A stretch of 64,000 nucleotides of DNA from Sodalis praecaptivus (GCF_000517425.1 NZ_CP006569.1:806001-870000), one strand, 5' to 3'; shown: positions 28,888 through 38,926, counted from the first letter of the stretch. Notes: generated by a model not told the origin, from the sequence alone. Numbers and translations: made by a program.

Positions 28888-29173
28888 ATTTGTCAGCCTA
28901 ACCGGCGGCGCAACAGGATGCAACCGCGTCAGCACGGCGTGCGGCACCGTCCAACCGTGCACAGGCCAACGCTTCGCTGCCGCAGATGGGCATTATCATC
29001 CGAGCGCCCCAGCGCGCGACCCTCCGCCGCTCGGGGCGTCGTTGTCGTTAAGGGGGGGACTTGGGCTGTATTCGCGCCCGGCGCCCCTGGATAAGTATGG
29101 AAATAAAAACACCGCCACGCCCAGCCATCGAGCAGGCTGCTAAGGCGAGCCTTTGCGGCCTACCTCGGTGCAT
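28888..29173. other. Intergenic between sprT and galP
   Basis: No gene recognised. The rightmost part leads into the galP terminator; the rest should contain the sprT promoter, but no clear boxes were seen. Confidence 0.4.
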
Positions 29174-29205
29174 AAAAAACGCCGCCGTCCAGCGGGACGG
29201 CGGCG
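29174..29205 (-). terminator. Rho-independent terminator of galP
   Basis: Read on the minus strand, an 11-bp stem CGCCGCCGTCC/GGACGGCGGCG with a 4-base loop is followed by six T residues, 24 bases after the galP stop. Confidence 0.9.
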
Positions 29206-29228
29206 CAGGTCTACGCAAAGGGGAGCGT

Positions 29229-30626
29229 TTAGTCCCGCGCGCCAATTTCGCGCAGCGGCTTGCCGGTCATCAAATTACGTTCGATATGCTCAAGGGAAAC
29301 GTTTTTGGTTTCCGGAATCAGCATAATGGTCAATATGATAAAGATGACGTTCAACGCGCCGTACACCCAGAAAGTGTTGGCGTTGCCCAGCGTTTCCAGC
29401 ATGGTCAGGAAGGTCGCGCCGACGATCATGTTGGCAATCCAGTTGGTAGCGGTGGACACGGTGATACCGAAGTCGCGCCCTTTCAGCGGCTGAATTTCAG
29501 AACACAGTACCCAAATCAGCGGGCCGGCGCTCATCGCGAAGCCGACGATAAACAGCATCAGCATGATGATGGCGAAGTATTTTTGGAATTCGGTGTCGAT
29601 CCCCAAGTGCAGCAGCGTACCCAGCACGCCCATGCCGACCGCCATGACCAGGAAGCCCAGTTTCAGGGTCGGTTTACGGCCCCAGCGATCCACCAGACCG
29701 ATAGCGATAAACGTCGCCAGCACGTTGACCAACCCGACAATCACCGTTCCCCACATCTGGTTGGCGGTGCTGGTAAAACCGGCAATCCCGAAGATTTTCG
29801 GCGCGTAGTACATAATCACGTTCATGCCGGTGAATTGCTGCATCACCTGTAGCAGGACGCCGAGAAAGACCGCGCGGCGAAAATTACTGTTGTCTTTGAA
29901 CAGCGCCCAGCCGCTTTGTTTGATTTTCAAACTTTCGCGGATTTCTTCTAGTTCTTTGCGTACCTGTTCGCTGGAGCTGCGCAGCATATCCAGCACTTTT
30001 TGTGCTTCATGGTAACGCCCTCGGGCCGCCAGCCAGCGCGGGCTGCCCGGCAGAAACAGCACGCCGATGAATAGCAATACCGCTGGGATGGTGATGATGC
30101 CCAGCATCCAGCGCCAGGAGCCGCTATAGCTGAAAGCGGTATCAGAGAGATAGGCCGCGAGGATCCCGATGGTGATCATCAACTGATACATGGAAATCAT
30201 CGAACCGCGGATCTTTTCCGGCGCGATTTCCGACAGGTAAAGCGGGGCAGTATAAGAGGCAATCCCGACCGCCAGCCCCAGCAGAATACGAGCGATGATT
30301 AGCGATTCCACATTGGGGGATAGCGCCGACCACAGCGAACCGATGATGAACAACACGGCGCCGGTAAGCAGGCTGAATTTCCGCCCCAGTTTGGCTGACA
30401 TCCAGCCGGCGGCAAGCGCGCCCACCGCGGCGCCAAACATCATGGAGCTAACCACCCATTCCTGTTGCCGGTTATCGATGTGCAGATCAGTCGACAGGAA
30501 AGGCAGCGCGCCGGCGATGACGCCAATATCCAGTCCAAATAGCAGGCCGGCCAACGCCGCCATAAAACAAACGAAAAAAGTAAAACGAGCATGGGATCTG
30601 CCGGGTCTATGTGTGGCAGTACTCAT
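29229..30626 (-). CDS. galP: Galactose/H+ symporter
   Basis: 465 residues (E. coli 464). Major-facilitator sugar porter with twelve membrane helices, importing D-galactose (and glucose) with protons. Family signatures: [17 protein letters not shown] in helix 1, KLGRKFSL, the [12 protein letters not shown] loop, [14 protein letters not shown] in helix 7, DRWGRKPTL and PETKNVSLE at the C-terminus. A perfect CRP site and a GalR-type operator lie just upstream, giving the expected catabolite and galactose control. Nearest alternative would be AraE, but neighbours sprT and metK favour galP. Confidence 0.95.
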   Translation of the reverse strand: MSTATHRPGRSHARFTFFVCFMAALAGLLFGLDIGVIAGALPFLSTDLHIDNRQQEWVVSSMMFGAAVGALAAGWMSAKLGRKFSLLTGAVLFIIGSLWSALSPNVESLIIARILLGLAVGIASYTAPLYLSEIAPEKIRGSMISMYQLMITIGILAAYLSDTAFSYSGSWRWMLGIITIPAVLLFIGVLFLPGSPRWLAARGRYHEAQKVLDMLRSSSEQVRKELEEIRESLKIKQSGWALFKDNSNFRRAVFLGVLLQVMQQFTGMNVIMYYAPKIFGIAGFTSTANQMWGTVIVGLVNVLATFIAIGLVDRWGRKPTLKLGFLVMAVGMGVLGTLLHLGIDTEFQKYFAIIMLMLFIVGFAMSAGPLIWVLCSEIQPLKGRDFGITVSTATNWIANMIVGATFLTMLETLGNANTFWVYGALNVIFIILTIMLIPETKNVSLEHIERNLMTGKPLREIGARD

Positions 30627-30689
30627 AATGCCTCCATGTACTACGTAAATTAATAATTATGAATGTTATGTAAATGTATGCTGACAAAG

Positions 30690-30705
30690 TGTGAAGTCGA
30701 TCACA
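30690..30705 (-). promoter_or_regulatory. CRP site of galP
   Basis: TGTGAAGTCGATCACA is a perfect TGTGA-N6-TCACA, centred 72 bases before the galP start codon, a position suited to class II activation. Confidence 0.85.
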
Positions 30706-30708
30706 AGT

Positions 30709-30724
30709 ATGTAATCGGTTACAT
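30709..30724 (-). promoter_or_regulatory. GalR/GalS-type operator of galP
   Basis: ATGTAATCGGTTACAT is a near-perfect palindrome matching the GalR/GalS consensus (TGNAANCGNTTNCA). It lies 3 bases beyond the CRP site. Confidence 0.75.
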
Positions 30725-30911
30725 ACACTTATCCCTGTCTGTCAGCATATTCATCCGTAGCAAAAAGCGTTGCCCCGCTAATATAGGGTATTCAGAGCGG
30801 TTGTCATCGGGAATAATCCGGATGTGGTAGCCTTTTTGTAACAAATAAGAAATGAAGTATTTATTGTATGCCATAATCATATTAACCTAATGATAATTAT
30901 GATTTAATTTT

Positions 30912-30927
30912 CTGTAATCGGTTTCAA
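30912..30927 (-). promoter_or_regulatory. Second GalR-type operator-like sequence
   Basis: CTGTAATCGGTTTCAA shares the 11 bases TGTAATCGGTT with the first operator and again fits the GalR consensus. The two centres are 203 bases apart, which would allow looping; function is inferred only. Confidence 0.45.
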
Positions 30928-31134
30928 AAAAGATCGAATTCTCTTCGATGTGGCGGCGTGTTTTAGTTTAGATGAAACAAAAAATTTCGCTGAATAAGTT
31001 TCATCGCACTGCTCGGGGCGACTAGACAGTATCAACGGCGTCGATAAACGTCGCAGCTCTGCAACGTCAGGCGAAATGGCACTAGCCGGTATGCGTCCGC
31101 CTGGTAAATATCTCGTATCACCCCGCGTGATGAC

Positions 31135-31340
31135 GGGCCGCGGGCAGCTGGAGGATACGGGCCGCGGGCAGCTGGAGGATAATGCTAGGCTAGACCGCAA
31201 CAGCGGGAAAGGGGCGCGCCAGGCTAGGCCGTAACAGCGGGGAGGGTAGCGCCAGACCAGACCGCAAGAGCTGGGGAGGGTAGCGCTAGGCCAGATCGCA
31301 ATAGGGGCGGCCAGCGCCGGACCCGATCGCATTAGGGGAG
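31135..31340. repeat. Degenerate tandem repeats between galP and metK
   Basis: First, a 24-bp unit (GGGCCGCGGGCAGCTGGAGG plus 4 bases) occurs twice in tandem at 31135-31182, identical except the last base. Next come about 4.5 imperfect copies of a 31-34 bp unit starting at 31187, 31221, 31254, 31288 and 31319, with the pattern AGGCYAGRCCGCAA...GGGTAGCGCC. The rest of the 872-base interval between the two genes shows no gene apart from the operators and the metK terminator. Confidence 0.7.
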
Positions 31341-31428
31341 TGTGAAAGCAGCGACAGGGTGGTTGCGCGCTCGGCTTAGGCGGACTCTATCGGCAGGCGA
31401 ATACCGGCGGGACACCCGTCCCGCAGGC

Positions 31429-31459
31429 AAAAAAACGGCGATCGTCTCGATCGCCGTTT
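31429..31459 (-). terminator. Rho-independent terminator of metK
   Basis: On the minus strand, a 12-bp stem AAACGGCGATCG/CGATCGCCGTTT with a 3-base loop is followed by a run of seven T residues, about 40 bases after the metK stop. Confidence 0.9.
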
Positions 31460-31498
31460 CGGTGTCGCGGCAGTACGTCCGCCGCGCGTTATAGCGCG

Positions 31499-32653
31499 TT
31501 ATTTTAGGCCGGCGGCGTCCCGCAGCAGTTCGGCTTTATCGGTCTTTTCCCAGGGGAAATGTTCGCGTCCGAAATGGCCGTAGGCGGCGGTTTCGCGGTA
31601 GATCGGCTGCAGCAGATCCAGCATGGTGATGAGCCCATAAGGACGCAGGTCGAAGAATTCGCGCACCAGCGCCGTCAGGTTTTCCGCCGGGATCTTTTCG
31701 GTGCCGAAGGTTTCGATGGTGATGGAGGTCGGTTCCGCCACGCCGATGGCGTAGGACACCTGAATTTCGCAGCGATCGGCCAGACCGGCGGCGACGATGT
31801 TTTTGGCCACGTAGCGCGCGGCATATGCCGCCGAACGGTCAACCTTGGACGGATCCTTGCCGGAGAAGGCGCCACCGCCGTGACGGGCCATGCCGCCGTA
31901 GGTGTCGACGATGATTTTACGGCCGGTCAGCCCACAGTCGCCCATTGGCCCGCCGATAACGAAACGGCCGGTCGGGTTGATAAAATAGTTGGTCTGAGGG
32001 GAGAGCCATTCCGCGGGCAGAACCGGTTTGATGATCTCTTCCATCACCGCTTCTTTCAGCTGCGGCAGGGCGATGTCTTCCGCATGCTGCGTGGACAGCA
32101 CCACGGCATCGATGCCCACCACTTTGCCGTTGTCGTAGGCGAAAGTGACCTGACTTTTGGCGTCCGGACGCAGCCAGGGCAGGGTGCCGTTTTTACGGAC
32201 CTGGGACTGGCGGGCCACCAAACGGTGCGCGTAGGTGATCGGCGCCGGCATCAGCACATCGGTTTCATTGGTGGCGTAACCGAACATCAGCCCTTGGTCG
32301 CCCGCGCCCTGTTCCAGCGGATCGGTACGATCCACGCCCTGGTTAATATCCGGAGACTGCTTACCAATGGCGCTCAGCACGGCACAAGAGTTGGCGTCAA
32401 ACCCCATATCCGAATGAATGTAACCGATCTCGCGGATAGTGCTGCGCGTCAATTCTTCAATATCCACCCAGGCGCTGGTGGTGATCTCGCCACCCACCAG
32501 AACCATACCAGTTTTAACATAGGTTTCGCAGGCGACGCGCGCCTTGGGATCCTGCGCCAGAATCGCGTCCAGCACGGCGTCGGAAATCTGGTCCGCGATT
32601 TTATCAGGATGCCCCTCTGAAACAGATTCAGATGTAAATAGGTGTTTAGCCAT
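31499..32653 (-). CDS. metK: S-adenosylmethionine synthetase
   Basis: 384 residues, exactly the E. coli length. Makes SAM from ATP and methionine, supplying methyl groups and, after decarboxylation, spermidine synthesis. The N-terminal [18 protein letters not shown], the [15 protein letters not shown] motif and the phosphate-binding [19 protein letters not shown] loop are intact. The start at 32653 is set by these; 22 further codons upstream are open but not conserved. Divergent from speA across about 820 bases. Candidate MetJ boxes lie 150 bases upstream. Confidence 0.98.
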   Translation of the reverse strand: MAKHLFTSESVSEGHPDKIADQISDAVLDAILAQDPKARVACETYVKTGMVLVGGEITTSAWVDIEELTRSTIREIGYIHSDMGFDANSCAVLSAIGKQSPDINQGVDRTDPLEQGAGDQGLMFGYATNETDVLMPAPITYAHRLVARQSQVRKNGTLPWLRPDAKSQVTFAYDNGKVVGIDAVVLSTQHAEDIALPQLKEAVMEEIIKPVLPAEWLSPQTNYFINPTGRFVIGGPMGDCGLTGRKIIVDTYGGMARHGGGAFSGKDPSKVDRSAAYAARYVAKNIVAAGLADRCEIQVSYAIGVAEPTSITIETFGTEKIPAENLTALVREFFDLRPYGLITMLDLLQPIYRETAAYGHFGREHFPWEKTDKAELLRDAAGLK

Positions 32654-32803
32654 TGGTCTTTTTACCTTTGGATACGGGTTGGAAATGACTGCGTAGCGCT
32701 GGGGACGGGGCACCCGCAATACGCGATGCCCAGATGATGACGGTACGCGTCATGCTGCCTCCCCCGGAAACTGTCGTTCAGCAGTAAAACAGTTAATCAG
32801 TAT

Positions 32804-32827
32804 AGATGGATTAACTTCTGGATGGCT
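32804..32827 (-). promoter_or_regulatory. Candidate MetJ operator of metK
   Basis: Three contiguous 8-base units on the minus strand, AGCCATCC, AGAAGTTA and ATCCATCT, each match the met box AGACGTCT at 5 of 8 positions. MetJ binds tandem met boxes and controls metK in E. coli. Each match is weak on its own. Confidence 0.4.
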
Positions 32828-33082
32828 ATTTTAGGGTAGGGTCTCGGTTGAATGCCAGTAATTTTTTGGCTGAAATATATCAGCTAGTTTCAAGGGAGGA
32901 CAAAAAAGCGTCAATAAAGTGACATAGGCCAATTTCATTTTGCTTTTTTCCCCATTGAGCGGTATAAAATCGCGCGCGTTTACATCAGGTAACGTAAAAG
33001 TTAACCGAACGGGCGCTAAAAAATTTTACACTTATCCCCCGGCGCCCGGTTGAGGGCCTTATTTTTTCAGGAGACAGGGTTC

Positions 33083-33226
33083 ATGACGCGTGTGATGTCT
33101 CTCGTTTCTGCATCCCGTTTCCGACGCGCGGCGCGTCAGGCCGCCTTTGCCCACGACGCCTCGCTCATCCTTTCTTGTCGAAGTCGCCGCCCCACAGGAG
33201 CGGCTCAGGACGCCCGGGCGGGCTAG
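33083..33226 (+). CDS. Candidate Arg-rich leader peptide upstream of speA
   Basis: 47-codon ORF, ATG preceded by AGGAG (33069-33073), ending 248 bases before the speA start. Nine of 47 residues are arginine, clustered as RFRRAAR and CRSRRP. Between it and speA lies a perfect 9-bp GC-rich hairpin (33342-33362). An arginine-rich short ORF before an arginine decarboxylase gene suggests attenuation or sensing, but arginine codons are common in random GC-rich frames, so the case rests on the ribosome binding site and position. Confidence 0.3.
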   Translation: MTRVMSLVSASRFRRAARQAAFAHDASLILSCRSRRPTGAAQDARAG

Positions 33227-33341
33227 CCGCGGGGTTCTGATTTCGGGCCACACGGCCTTTCATGCAATCCTAATTGATGGTGTTCCGCCATCCTGTAGCA
33301 CGGAGTTCACCAAGGTGTTTTACAATTACTGTCTGGATAGA

Positions 33342-33362
33342 CCGGACGCCGGCGGCGTCCGG
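33342..33362 (+). promoter_or_regulatory. GC-rich hairpin in the speA 5' region
   Basis: CCGGACGCC-GGC-GGCGTCCGG forms a perfect 9-bp stem with a 3-base loop. Only scattered T residues follow, so it is not a standard terminator. It lies 112 bases before the speA start. Confidence 0.5.
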
Positions 33363-33474
33363 CAGCGTTTCTTGCCGCATTCGTTGCGCGCGGGCGGGCT
33401 GAATGCCCTAACCGGCGTGAGCGCTGAACCGACGGTAGCCGGCAATCAAGCGTCGCGCCCGGGAGACCGCCGCC

Positions 33475-35451
33475 ATGACTGATTCACGACTGGACCAGGA
33501 ACCGCGCCGCGCGGCTCGACAAGACACTTTGCGCTCAATGCAGGAGGTAGCCATGAACGACAGCGACGCCAGCAAAATGCTGAGAACCTACAATGTCACG
33601 TACTGGGGCAATAACTACTACGACGTCAATGAGTTGGGTCATATCAGCGTTTGCCCGGATCCTGACTTTCCCGAGGCGTGCGTCGATCTGGCGGAACTGG
33701 TAAAACAGCGCCAGACCGAAGGCCAGCGTCTGCCGGCGCTGTTCTGCTTCCCGCAGATCTTGCAGCACCGCTTGCGCTCCATTAACGCCGCTTTTCAGCG
33801 GGCGCGCGATTCCTTTGGCTACCAGGGCGGCTATTTCCTGGTTTACCCCATTAAGGTCAACCAGCACCGCCGCGTTATCGAATCGCTGGTCAACTCCGGC
33901 GAGCCCCTGGGCCTGGAGGCCGGTTCCAAAGCGGAACTGATGGCGGTACTCGCCCATGCCGGCATGACCCGCACGGTGATCGTCTGTAACGGCTACAAAG
34001 ACCGGGAATATATTCGCCTGGCGCTCATCGGCGAAAAGATCGGCCATAAAGTCTACCTGGTAATTGAAAAACTCTCCGAAATCACGCTGGTGCTGGAGGA
34101 GGCGGAACGGCTGAATGTGGTGCCGCGCCTCGGCGTGCGCGCCCGCCTGGCCTCGCAGGGCTCCGGCAAATGGCAATCGAGCGGCGGCGAGAAGTCCAAA
34201 TTTGGCCTGGCGGCGGCGCAGGTGCTGCAACTGGTCGATCTGCTGCGTGTGAAAGGGCGGTTGGACAGCCTGCAATTACTGCACTTCCACTTGGGTTCCC
34301 AATTATCGAATATTCGCGATATTGCTTCCGGCGTGCGTGAATCGGCGCGTTTTTATGTCGAATTGCATAAATTGGGCGTCCATATTGAATGTTTTGACGT
34401 CGGCGGCGGTCTGGGGGTCGATTACGAAGGCACCCGTTCGCAATCCGACGGATCGGCCAATTATGGCCTGAACGAATATGCCAACAACGTCATCTGGGGT
34501 ATCGGCGATGCCTGTAATGAATACGGTCTGCCGCACCCAACGGTTATTACCGAGTCCGGCCGGGCGGTAACGGCGCACCATACGGTGCTGGTGTCCAATG
34601 TCATCGGCGTGGAGCGCAATGAATTCAGCGAGCCGCATCCGCCGGAGACGGACGCCCCGCGCGCGTTGGAAAGCCTGTGGCAGACTTGGCAGGAAATGCA
34701 GGAGCCGCGCAATCGTCGTTCGTTGCGCGAATGGCTGCACGACAGCCAAATGGATTTGCATGATGTCCATACGCAATATACTCACGGTATGCTGGATCTG
34801 ACGCAGCGCGCCTGGGCCGAGCAGTTGTATCTCAGCATCTGTCGCTTGATTCAGACCCAGCTCGATCCGAGCAATCGCGCCCACCGGCCGATAATCGATG
34901 AATTACAAGAGCGTATGGCGGATAAGCTGTACGTCAACTTCTCGCTGTTCCAGTCGATGCCGGATGCCTGGGGGATAGACCAACTGTTCCCGGTTCTGCC
35001 GCTGGCGGGGCTGGATAAGCCGCCGGAGGGGCGCGCGGTGCTGCTTGACATAACCTGTGACTCTGATGGCACCATTGATCATTACATTGACGGCGATGGT
35101 ATCGCCACTACCATGCCGATGCCGCCTTACGATGCCGATAATCCGCCGGCCCTCGGCTTTTTTATGGTGGGCGCCTATCAGGAAATCCTCGGCAACATGC
35201 ATAACTTGTTCGGCGATACCGCCACGGTGGATGTGTATGTGTTCAAGGACGGCAGCCTGGAGATGAACGAGTCTGACGAAGGTGATACCGTTGCCGATAT
35301 GCTGCGCTATGTGCAGCTCGATCCCGATGTGCTGCTGACCCGTTTCCGTGACCAGGTGAAAGACACCGATCTGGATGCCGGGCTGCAAAGCGAATTCCTG
35401 GAGGAGTTCGAGGCGGGCCTGTACGGTTACACTTACCTGGAAGATGAATAA
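33475..35451 (+). CDS. speA: Biosynthetic arginine decarboxylase
   Basis: 658 residues, the same as E. coli SpeA. Decarboxylates arginine to agmatine, first step of the second putrescine route. Fold-type III PLP enzyme: PLP lysine K127 in [13 protein letters not shown], then the barrel with [36 protein letters not shown], and the C-terminal domain with [10 protein letters not shown] (catalytic Cys region) and the family end [16 protein letters not shown]. The start at 33475 gives the right length, although the first 20 residues are poorly conserved; the ATG at 33538 would remove 21 residues. Followed 19 bases later by speB. Confidence 0.97.
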   Translation: MTDSRLDQEPRRAARQDTLRSMQEVAMNDSDASKMLRTYNVTYWGNNYYDVNELGHISVCPDPDFPEACVDLAELVKQRQTEGQRLPALFCFPQILQHRLRSINAAFQRARDSFGYQGGYFLVYPIKVNQHRRVIESLVNSGEPLGLEAGSKAELMAVLAHAGMTRTVIVCNGYKDREYIRLALIGEKIGHKVYLVIEKLSEITLVLEEAERLNVVPRLGVRARLASQGSGKWQSSGGEKSKFGLAAAQVLQLVDLLRVKGRLDSLQLLHFHLGSQLSNIRDIASGVRESARFYVELHKLGVHIECFDVGGGLGVDYEGTRSQSDGSANYGLNEYANNVIWGIGDACNEYGLPHPTVITESGRAVTAHHTVLVSNVIGVERNEFSEPHPPETDAPRALESLWQTWQEMQEPRNRRSLREWLHDSQMDLHDVHTQYTHGMLDLTQRAWAEQLYLSICRLIQTQLDPSNRAHRPIIDELQERMADKLYVNFSLFQSMPDAWGIDQLFPVLPLAGLDKPPEGRAVLLDITCDSDGTIDHYIDGDGIATTMPMPPYDADNPPALGFFMVGAYQEILGNMHNLFGDTATVDVYVFKDGSLEMNESDEGDTVADMLRYVQLDPDVLLTRFRDQVKDTDLDAGLQSEFLEEFEAGLYGYTYLEDE

Positions 35452-35470
35452 CGTTAAGTAAGGAATGATG

Positions 35471-36394
35471 ATGAGTACCCTGGGTCATAATTACGATAAT
35501 TCGCTGGTGTCGAACGCTTTCGGTTTCCTGCGCCTGCCGCTGGAATTCAATCCGTATCACACGGACGCAGACTGGGTGATCACCGGTATTCCCTTCGACA
35601 TGGCGACCTCCGGGCGTGCCGGCTGCCGGCACGGGCCCGCCGCGATCCGCCAGGTTTCCACCAACCTCGCTTGGGAAGGCTGCCGCTGGCCGTGGGATTT
35701 CGACGTGCGTAAGCGTCTCAAGGTGGTGGACTGCGGCGATCTGGTGTATGAATTCGGCGATGCGCAGGATTTTTGCGACAAATTGCAGGACCATGCCGAG
35801 CGGCTCCTGGCGGCCGGCAAACGGATGCTGTCGTTTGGCGGCGATCACTTCGTCACGCTGCCGTTATTGCGCGCTCACGCCAAACACTTCGGCAAAATGG
35901 CGCTAGTGCACTTCGACGCTCATACCGATACCTACGCCAACGGCAGCAAGTTCGATCACGGCACCATGTTTTATCATGCGCCCAACGAAGGATTAATCGA
36001 TCCCGCCCACTCGGTGCAGATAGGCATCCGTACCGAATTCGAGCGCGATAACGGGTTCACCGTGCTCGACGCGGGGCAGGTTAACGACCGCAGCGTTGAC
36101 GATGTTTTGGCGCAGGTGAAGCAGATTGTGGGTGACCTGCCGGTCTATCTCACCTTCGATATCGATTGTCTGGATCCCTCCGCGGCCCCCGGCACCGGTA
36201 CGCCGGTCATCGGCGGCCTGACCAGCGATCGGGCGTTGAAGCTGCTGCGCGGGCTGCAACCGCTGAATATCGTCGGTATGGACATCGTCGAAGTGGCACC
36301 AGCCTATGACCAGGCGCAGATCACCGCGCTGGCTGCCGCCACGCTGGCGCTGGAAATGCTTTACATCCAGGGCGCCAAGCGGGGCGACGACTGA
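35471..36394 (+). CDS. speB: Agmatinase
   Basis: 307 residues (E. coli 306). Dimanganese ureohydrolase converting agmatine to putrescine and urea, directly downstream of speA. Metal-binding motifs [20 protein letters not shown] and [18 protein letters not shown] are complete. The third of three near-adjacent ATGs is chosen because [11 protein letters not shown] matches the family; 35465 is possible. In E. coli speB is followed by loiP and tktA; here the next gene is fliB on the opposite strand. Confidence 0.97.
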   Translation: MSTLGHNYDNSLVSNAFGFLRLPLEFNPYHTDADWVITGIPFDMATSGRAGCRHGPAAIRQVSTNLAWEGCRWPWDFDVRKRLKVVDCGDLVYEFGDAQDFCDKLQDHAERLLAAGKRMLSFGGDHFVTLPLLRAHAKHFGKMALVHFDAHTDTYANGSKFDHGTMFYHAPNEGLIDPAHSVQIGIRTEFERDNGFTVLDAGQVNDRSVDDVLAQVKQIVGDLPVYLTFDIDCLDPSAAPGTGTPVIGGLTSDRALKLLRGLQPLNIVGMDIVEVAPAYDQAQITALAAATLALEMLYIQGAKRGDD

Positions 36395-36563
36395 CGGGGA
36401 AAGCGGTGTGCCGGCGGCCCCCTGGGATATTGCCAGCACGCTCCAAGGGGGCGTCAGACGCATGATAAGCGTGGCGTCCGCTTCTGCGCCCGCAGTGGCA
36501 AACGGTATGGTCTGTCCGCTCTCGCCCGCGGCGCGAGCCGTGACGTTTGCCCGCGGCTAAGGT

Positions 36564-37802
36564 CTAGTTCAATAACAACAGACACGACAGGTCGTCGCCA
36601 TAATTCAGTTTGTCGATCAGCGCATCAAGCTGGGGCCGGAAATGGGCGGAGTGCATCGTCACGGTGGCGTAATGACTAAAGGTAAGCTGAACCGCTTCTT
36701 CCGATACCGCGTGGCCGCGAGCCGACTGCACCGATAGCAGGGTTTTCAGGTAGAAAAAATCGATAAAATAGTAATATAACGTCCTTAAGCTATGGGTAAG
36801 ATCCTTCAAGCCGAATGTCGAGTGATGGAACTGATACAAGAAATAGTTTTTAAGGACGTGCGGCGGGGCCAGGCAACTGTCATGAAGCAGTTTTCTCCAT
36901 TCATCATCCAATAGTTGCCAATTCTCGGGCATATTCGCTTGCAACGTTTCGTCTTGCAGACCAAAAAATTGCATGGTATCGCCAACCGAGGAGAGTAAGT
37001 GTTGACGCGATCGCCCCGTGGTGGTGAAAAAACGCAGCATCACTACCAGCAAAGAGAATTTGAAGTGGTGTCTGGCCGGTGTGGTGATAGCCTTTCTTTT
37101 TTGATAAATCTGGCCGTCGGTCAACTCCTTGACCAGCGAGGTAAACAGACTTTCCACCCGCGGGTAATTCTCCTCCACCCGATAATTCAGCGATTGTAAG
37201 AAGATCATAAACTGTACTAGGGCATACAGATTGTCTTCGATAAAGGGGCTGTGTGCCATAATCAAATGACGGCAGAATAACTGAATAATCTGTTGCTCCT
37301 GGGTAACCTCTTCTCGCCGAGCGCTGCCGACGGACTCGGTGATTTTAGTGCGTTTTACACTGGTTTTTTCCTCATACTTCAATGCATCGGGATGGAACAA
37401 TACGAGGCGTACCGCTTCCGGACACGAGAAACTTAATGAATGCTGGCGATAACTCTGGATGGACGTTTCAATGCGTGGATAGGTTTGGCAGGTTTGACTC
37501 ATTGCACTCGGACCCAGCGTCAGGTAGATGTTGCACAGTTTTTGTTGGTTGAGAAAAGGGCAATTGCCATCCTCTTTCAACGCGATATAGGCGTAGCGAT
37601 GAGCATGCTGTTCTGAGCTGTTAGGTATCAGATATTTTTCTGTAATATCTTTTATTTCAATTTGATGAGCAGACTTATAGGTCTTATAGGTTTTTTTATC
37701 GATATGAATCGCCCACCCGCGGCAGCAGTGGGAGAGGCATTGCTCGCCTCGGCATTTGAAATTTTTATAGAAAACAGGCGTGATCTCACGATGCAGTTTC
37801 AT
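36564..37802 (-). CDS. fliB: FliB-type lysine N-methylase (orphan)
   Basis: 412 residues, near the 401 of Salmonella FliB, which methylates lysines of flagellin. The N-terminal cysteine cluster CRGEQCLSHCCRGW (C17, C22, C26, C27) followed by CPFLNQQKLCNIY and SQTCQTYPR is the metal/Fe-S binding signature of the FliB and YkgJ families. No flagellar genes are in the window, so it is an orphan in a core metabolic block. Base composition is more AT-rich than neighbours (stretches such as ATAAAATAGTAATATAAC), suggesting later arrival. The precise substrate here is unknown. Confidence 0.8.
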   Translation of the reverse strand: MKLHREITPVFYKNFKCRGEQCLSHCCRGWAIHIDKKTYKTYKSAHQIEIKDITEKYLIPNSSEQHAHRYAYIALKEDGNCPFLNQQKLCNIYLTLGPSAMSQTCQTYPRIETSIQSYRQHSLSFSCPEAVRLVLFHPDALKYEEKTSVKRTKITESVGSARREEVTQEQQIIQLFCRHLIMAHSPFIEDNLYALVQFMIFLQSLNYRVEENYPRVESLFTSLVKELTDGQIYQKRKAITTPARHHFKFSLLVVMLRFFTTTGRSRQHLLSSVGDTMQFFGLQDETLQANMPENWQLLDDEWRKLLHDSCLAPPHVLKNYFLYQFHHSTFGLKDLTHSLRTLYYYFIDFFYLKTLLSVQSARGHAVSEEAVQLTFSHYATVTMHSAHFRPQLDALIDKLNYGDDLSCLLLLN

Positions 37803-38073
37803 GCATTAGACTCTGGCAGTGGGGGAAGTAGGGGGCACGTTATCAGCTGAGGTCGCCCGGCAATCGCCATAAGACCGCGACAAAAGCACGCCGTTTTACG
37901 ACCGCCGGCAGACGCAGCATCCGCCAGCGTTTTGGCCGGGCGTTCAGGCTTGCCCGTTCCCGGCATTTGGCATCCGGTATTGCAGCATCCCGGCACGGCT
38001 ACTCCAGCAGCACCTTGGCATCGTGGCGACCGCCATCTCGGCAACTCAGCCGGTCCCCCCAGCCCTCGGCACC
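37803..38073. other. Intergenic upstream of fliB, left of the minisatellite
   Basis: About 270 GC-rich bases without a recognisable gene; presumably includes the fliB promoter. Open frames here are extensions of the repeat-driven frames to the right. Confidence 0.4.
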
Positions 38074-38386
38074 CAGCACCCCATACTCAGCACCCTACAC
38101 CCAGCACCCCACACTCAGCACCCTACACCCAGCACCCTACACCCAGCACCCTACACCCAGCATCCCACACTCAGCACCCTACACCCAGCACCCACATTCA
38201 GCACCCCACACTCAGCACCTTACCCTCAGCACCCCACACTCAGCACCCCACACTCAGCACCCCACACTCGGCACCCCACACTCAGCACCCCACACTCAGC
38301 ACCCACATTCAGCACCTCACGCTCAGCACCTCACACTCAGCCCCTCACACTCAGCACCTCACACCCTGCACCCTGCACCCTGCACC
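38074..38386. repeat. 14-bp minisatellite, 21 units, upstream of pgk
   Basis: Units such as CAGCACCCTACACC and CAGCACCCCACACT follow each other from 38074 to 38365 (19 units of 14 bases and two of 13), then three half-units CTGCACC to 38386. Each 14-mer is itself two diverged 7-mers (C-A/T-R-CAC-Y), so the array grew from a 7-bp repeat. One strand is almost free of G. All three plus-strand frames stay open across it, producing Pro/Ser/His/Thr-rich pseudo-proteins; these are not considered genes because the period is not a multiple of three and no frame is favoured. Confidence 0.95.
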
Positions 38387-38926
38387 CACCGCCACCCACC
38401 CCAGCATTCTCGTCTCCCGCTCGTGACGGCTCACTAAGCACGCGGGGAGAATAGGCTGTTGGCAGGTAGACCGAATCGGCGCAATTGTCATGGCCCAGGC
38501 GCGATAATTTTGCGTCATTAAGAAGATCTGCATCACAAAATCAGTAAAATTATTCCTGCCGAGTGCAGATTTGATTATTCTAGCTGAAGCGATTCAGTCA
38601 GCGACCGGATGATCGCGGCGGGCGTAACCCCGGCAAGGGATGTTGCGTGCGGTCTCACCTTCCGAGCGGATGGCAAAAGCGGGCACGGGCGTTATTTCGT
38701 GATATAGTTGATAACAGAGAATTATTAGTCAGGCTGGCATCCATTGCCCGCCGCCCGCCGGGGTGAGCGGCCGCGGGGCAACGTTTCATCCCCTGACGTG
38801 TCAAAGATTCAGGCCTGGCCCATAGACGTTGGATGGACGGGGCCGCGAGCGACTACTGGTCCGGTGTGAGGAAGCCTTTCCCCGCCGCTCAGGCAATTTA
38901 GCAAGCATCAAACAAGAGGGTTCACC
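38387..38926. other. Intergenic between the minisatellite and pgk
   Basis: About 540 bases. In E. coli epd would precede pgk; no recognisable epd remnant was found. The pgk promoter is expected in this stretch, for example near the AT-rich bases 38700-38735. No operator could be called with confidence. Confidence 0.45.

Noticed and set aside
30904..31332. 142-codon minus-strand frame between galP and metK.
   Set aside because: It runs through the degenerate repeats and the distal GalR-like site, with erratic composition and no start signal.
33147..33482. 111-codon plus-strand frame overlapping the speA 5' region.
   Set aside because: No ribosome binding site at its ATG and low-complexity composition; the 47-codon ORF in another frame has the better start signal.
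38074..38386. The short repeated units were considered as a CRISPR array.
   Set aside because: Units are directly contiguous with no unique spacers, are only 14 bases long, and no cas genes are nearby.
37932..38454. Three overlapping plus-strand open frames of 143-164 codons rich in Pro, Ser, His and Thr.
   Set aside because: They are produced by the 14-bp minisatellite staying open in all frames; no ribosome binding site, no preferred frame and no family likeness.
38771..38795. Cra (FruR) operator before pgk (GCAACGTTTCATC).
   Set aside because: Only one half of the palindrome matches, and such a match is expected by chance in a stretch of this length.
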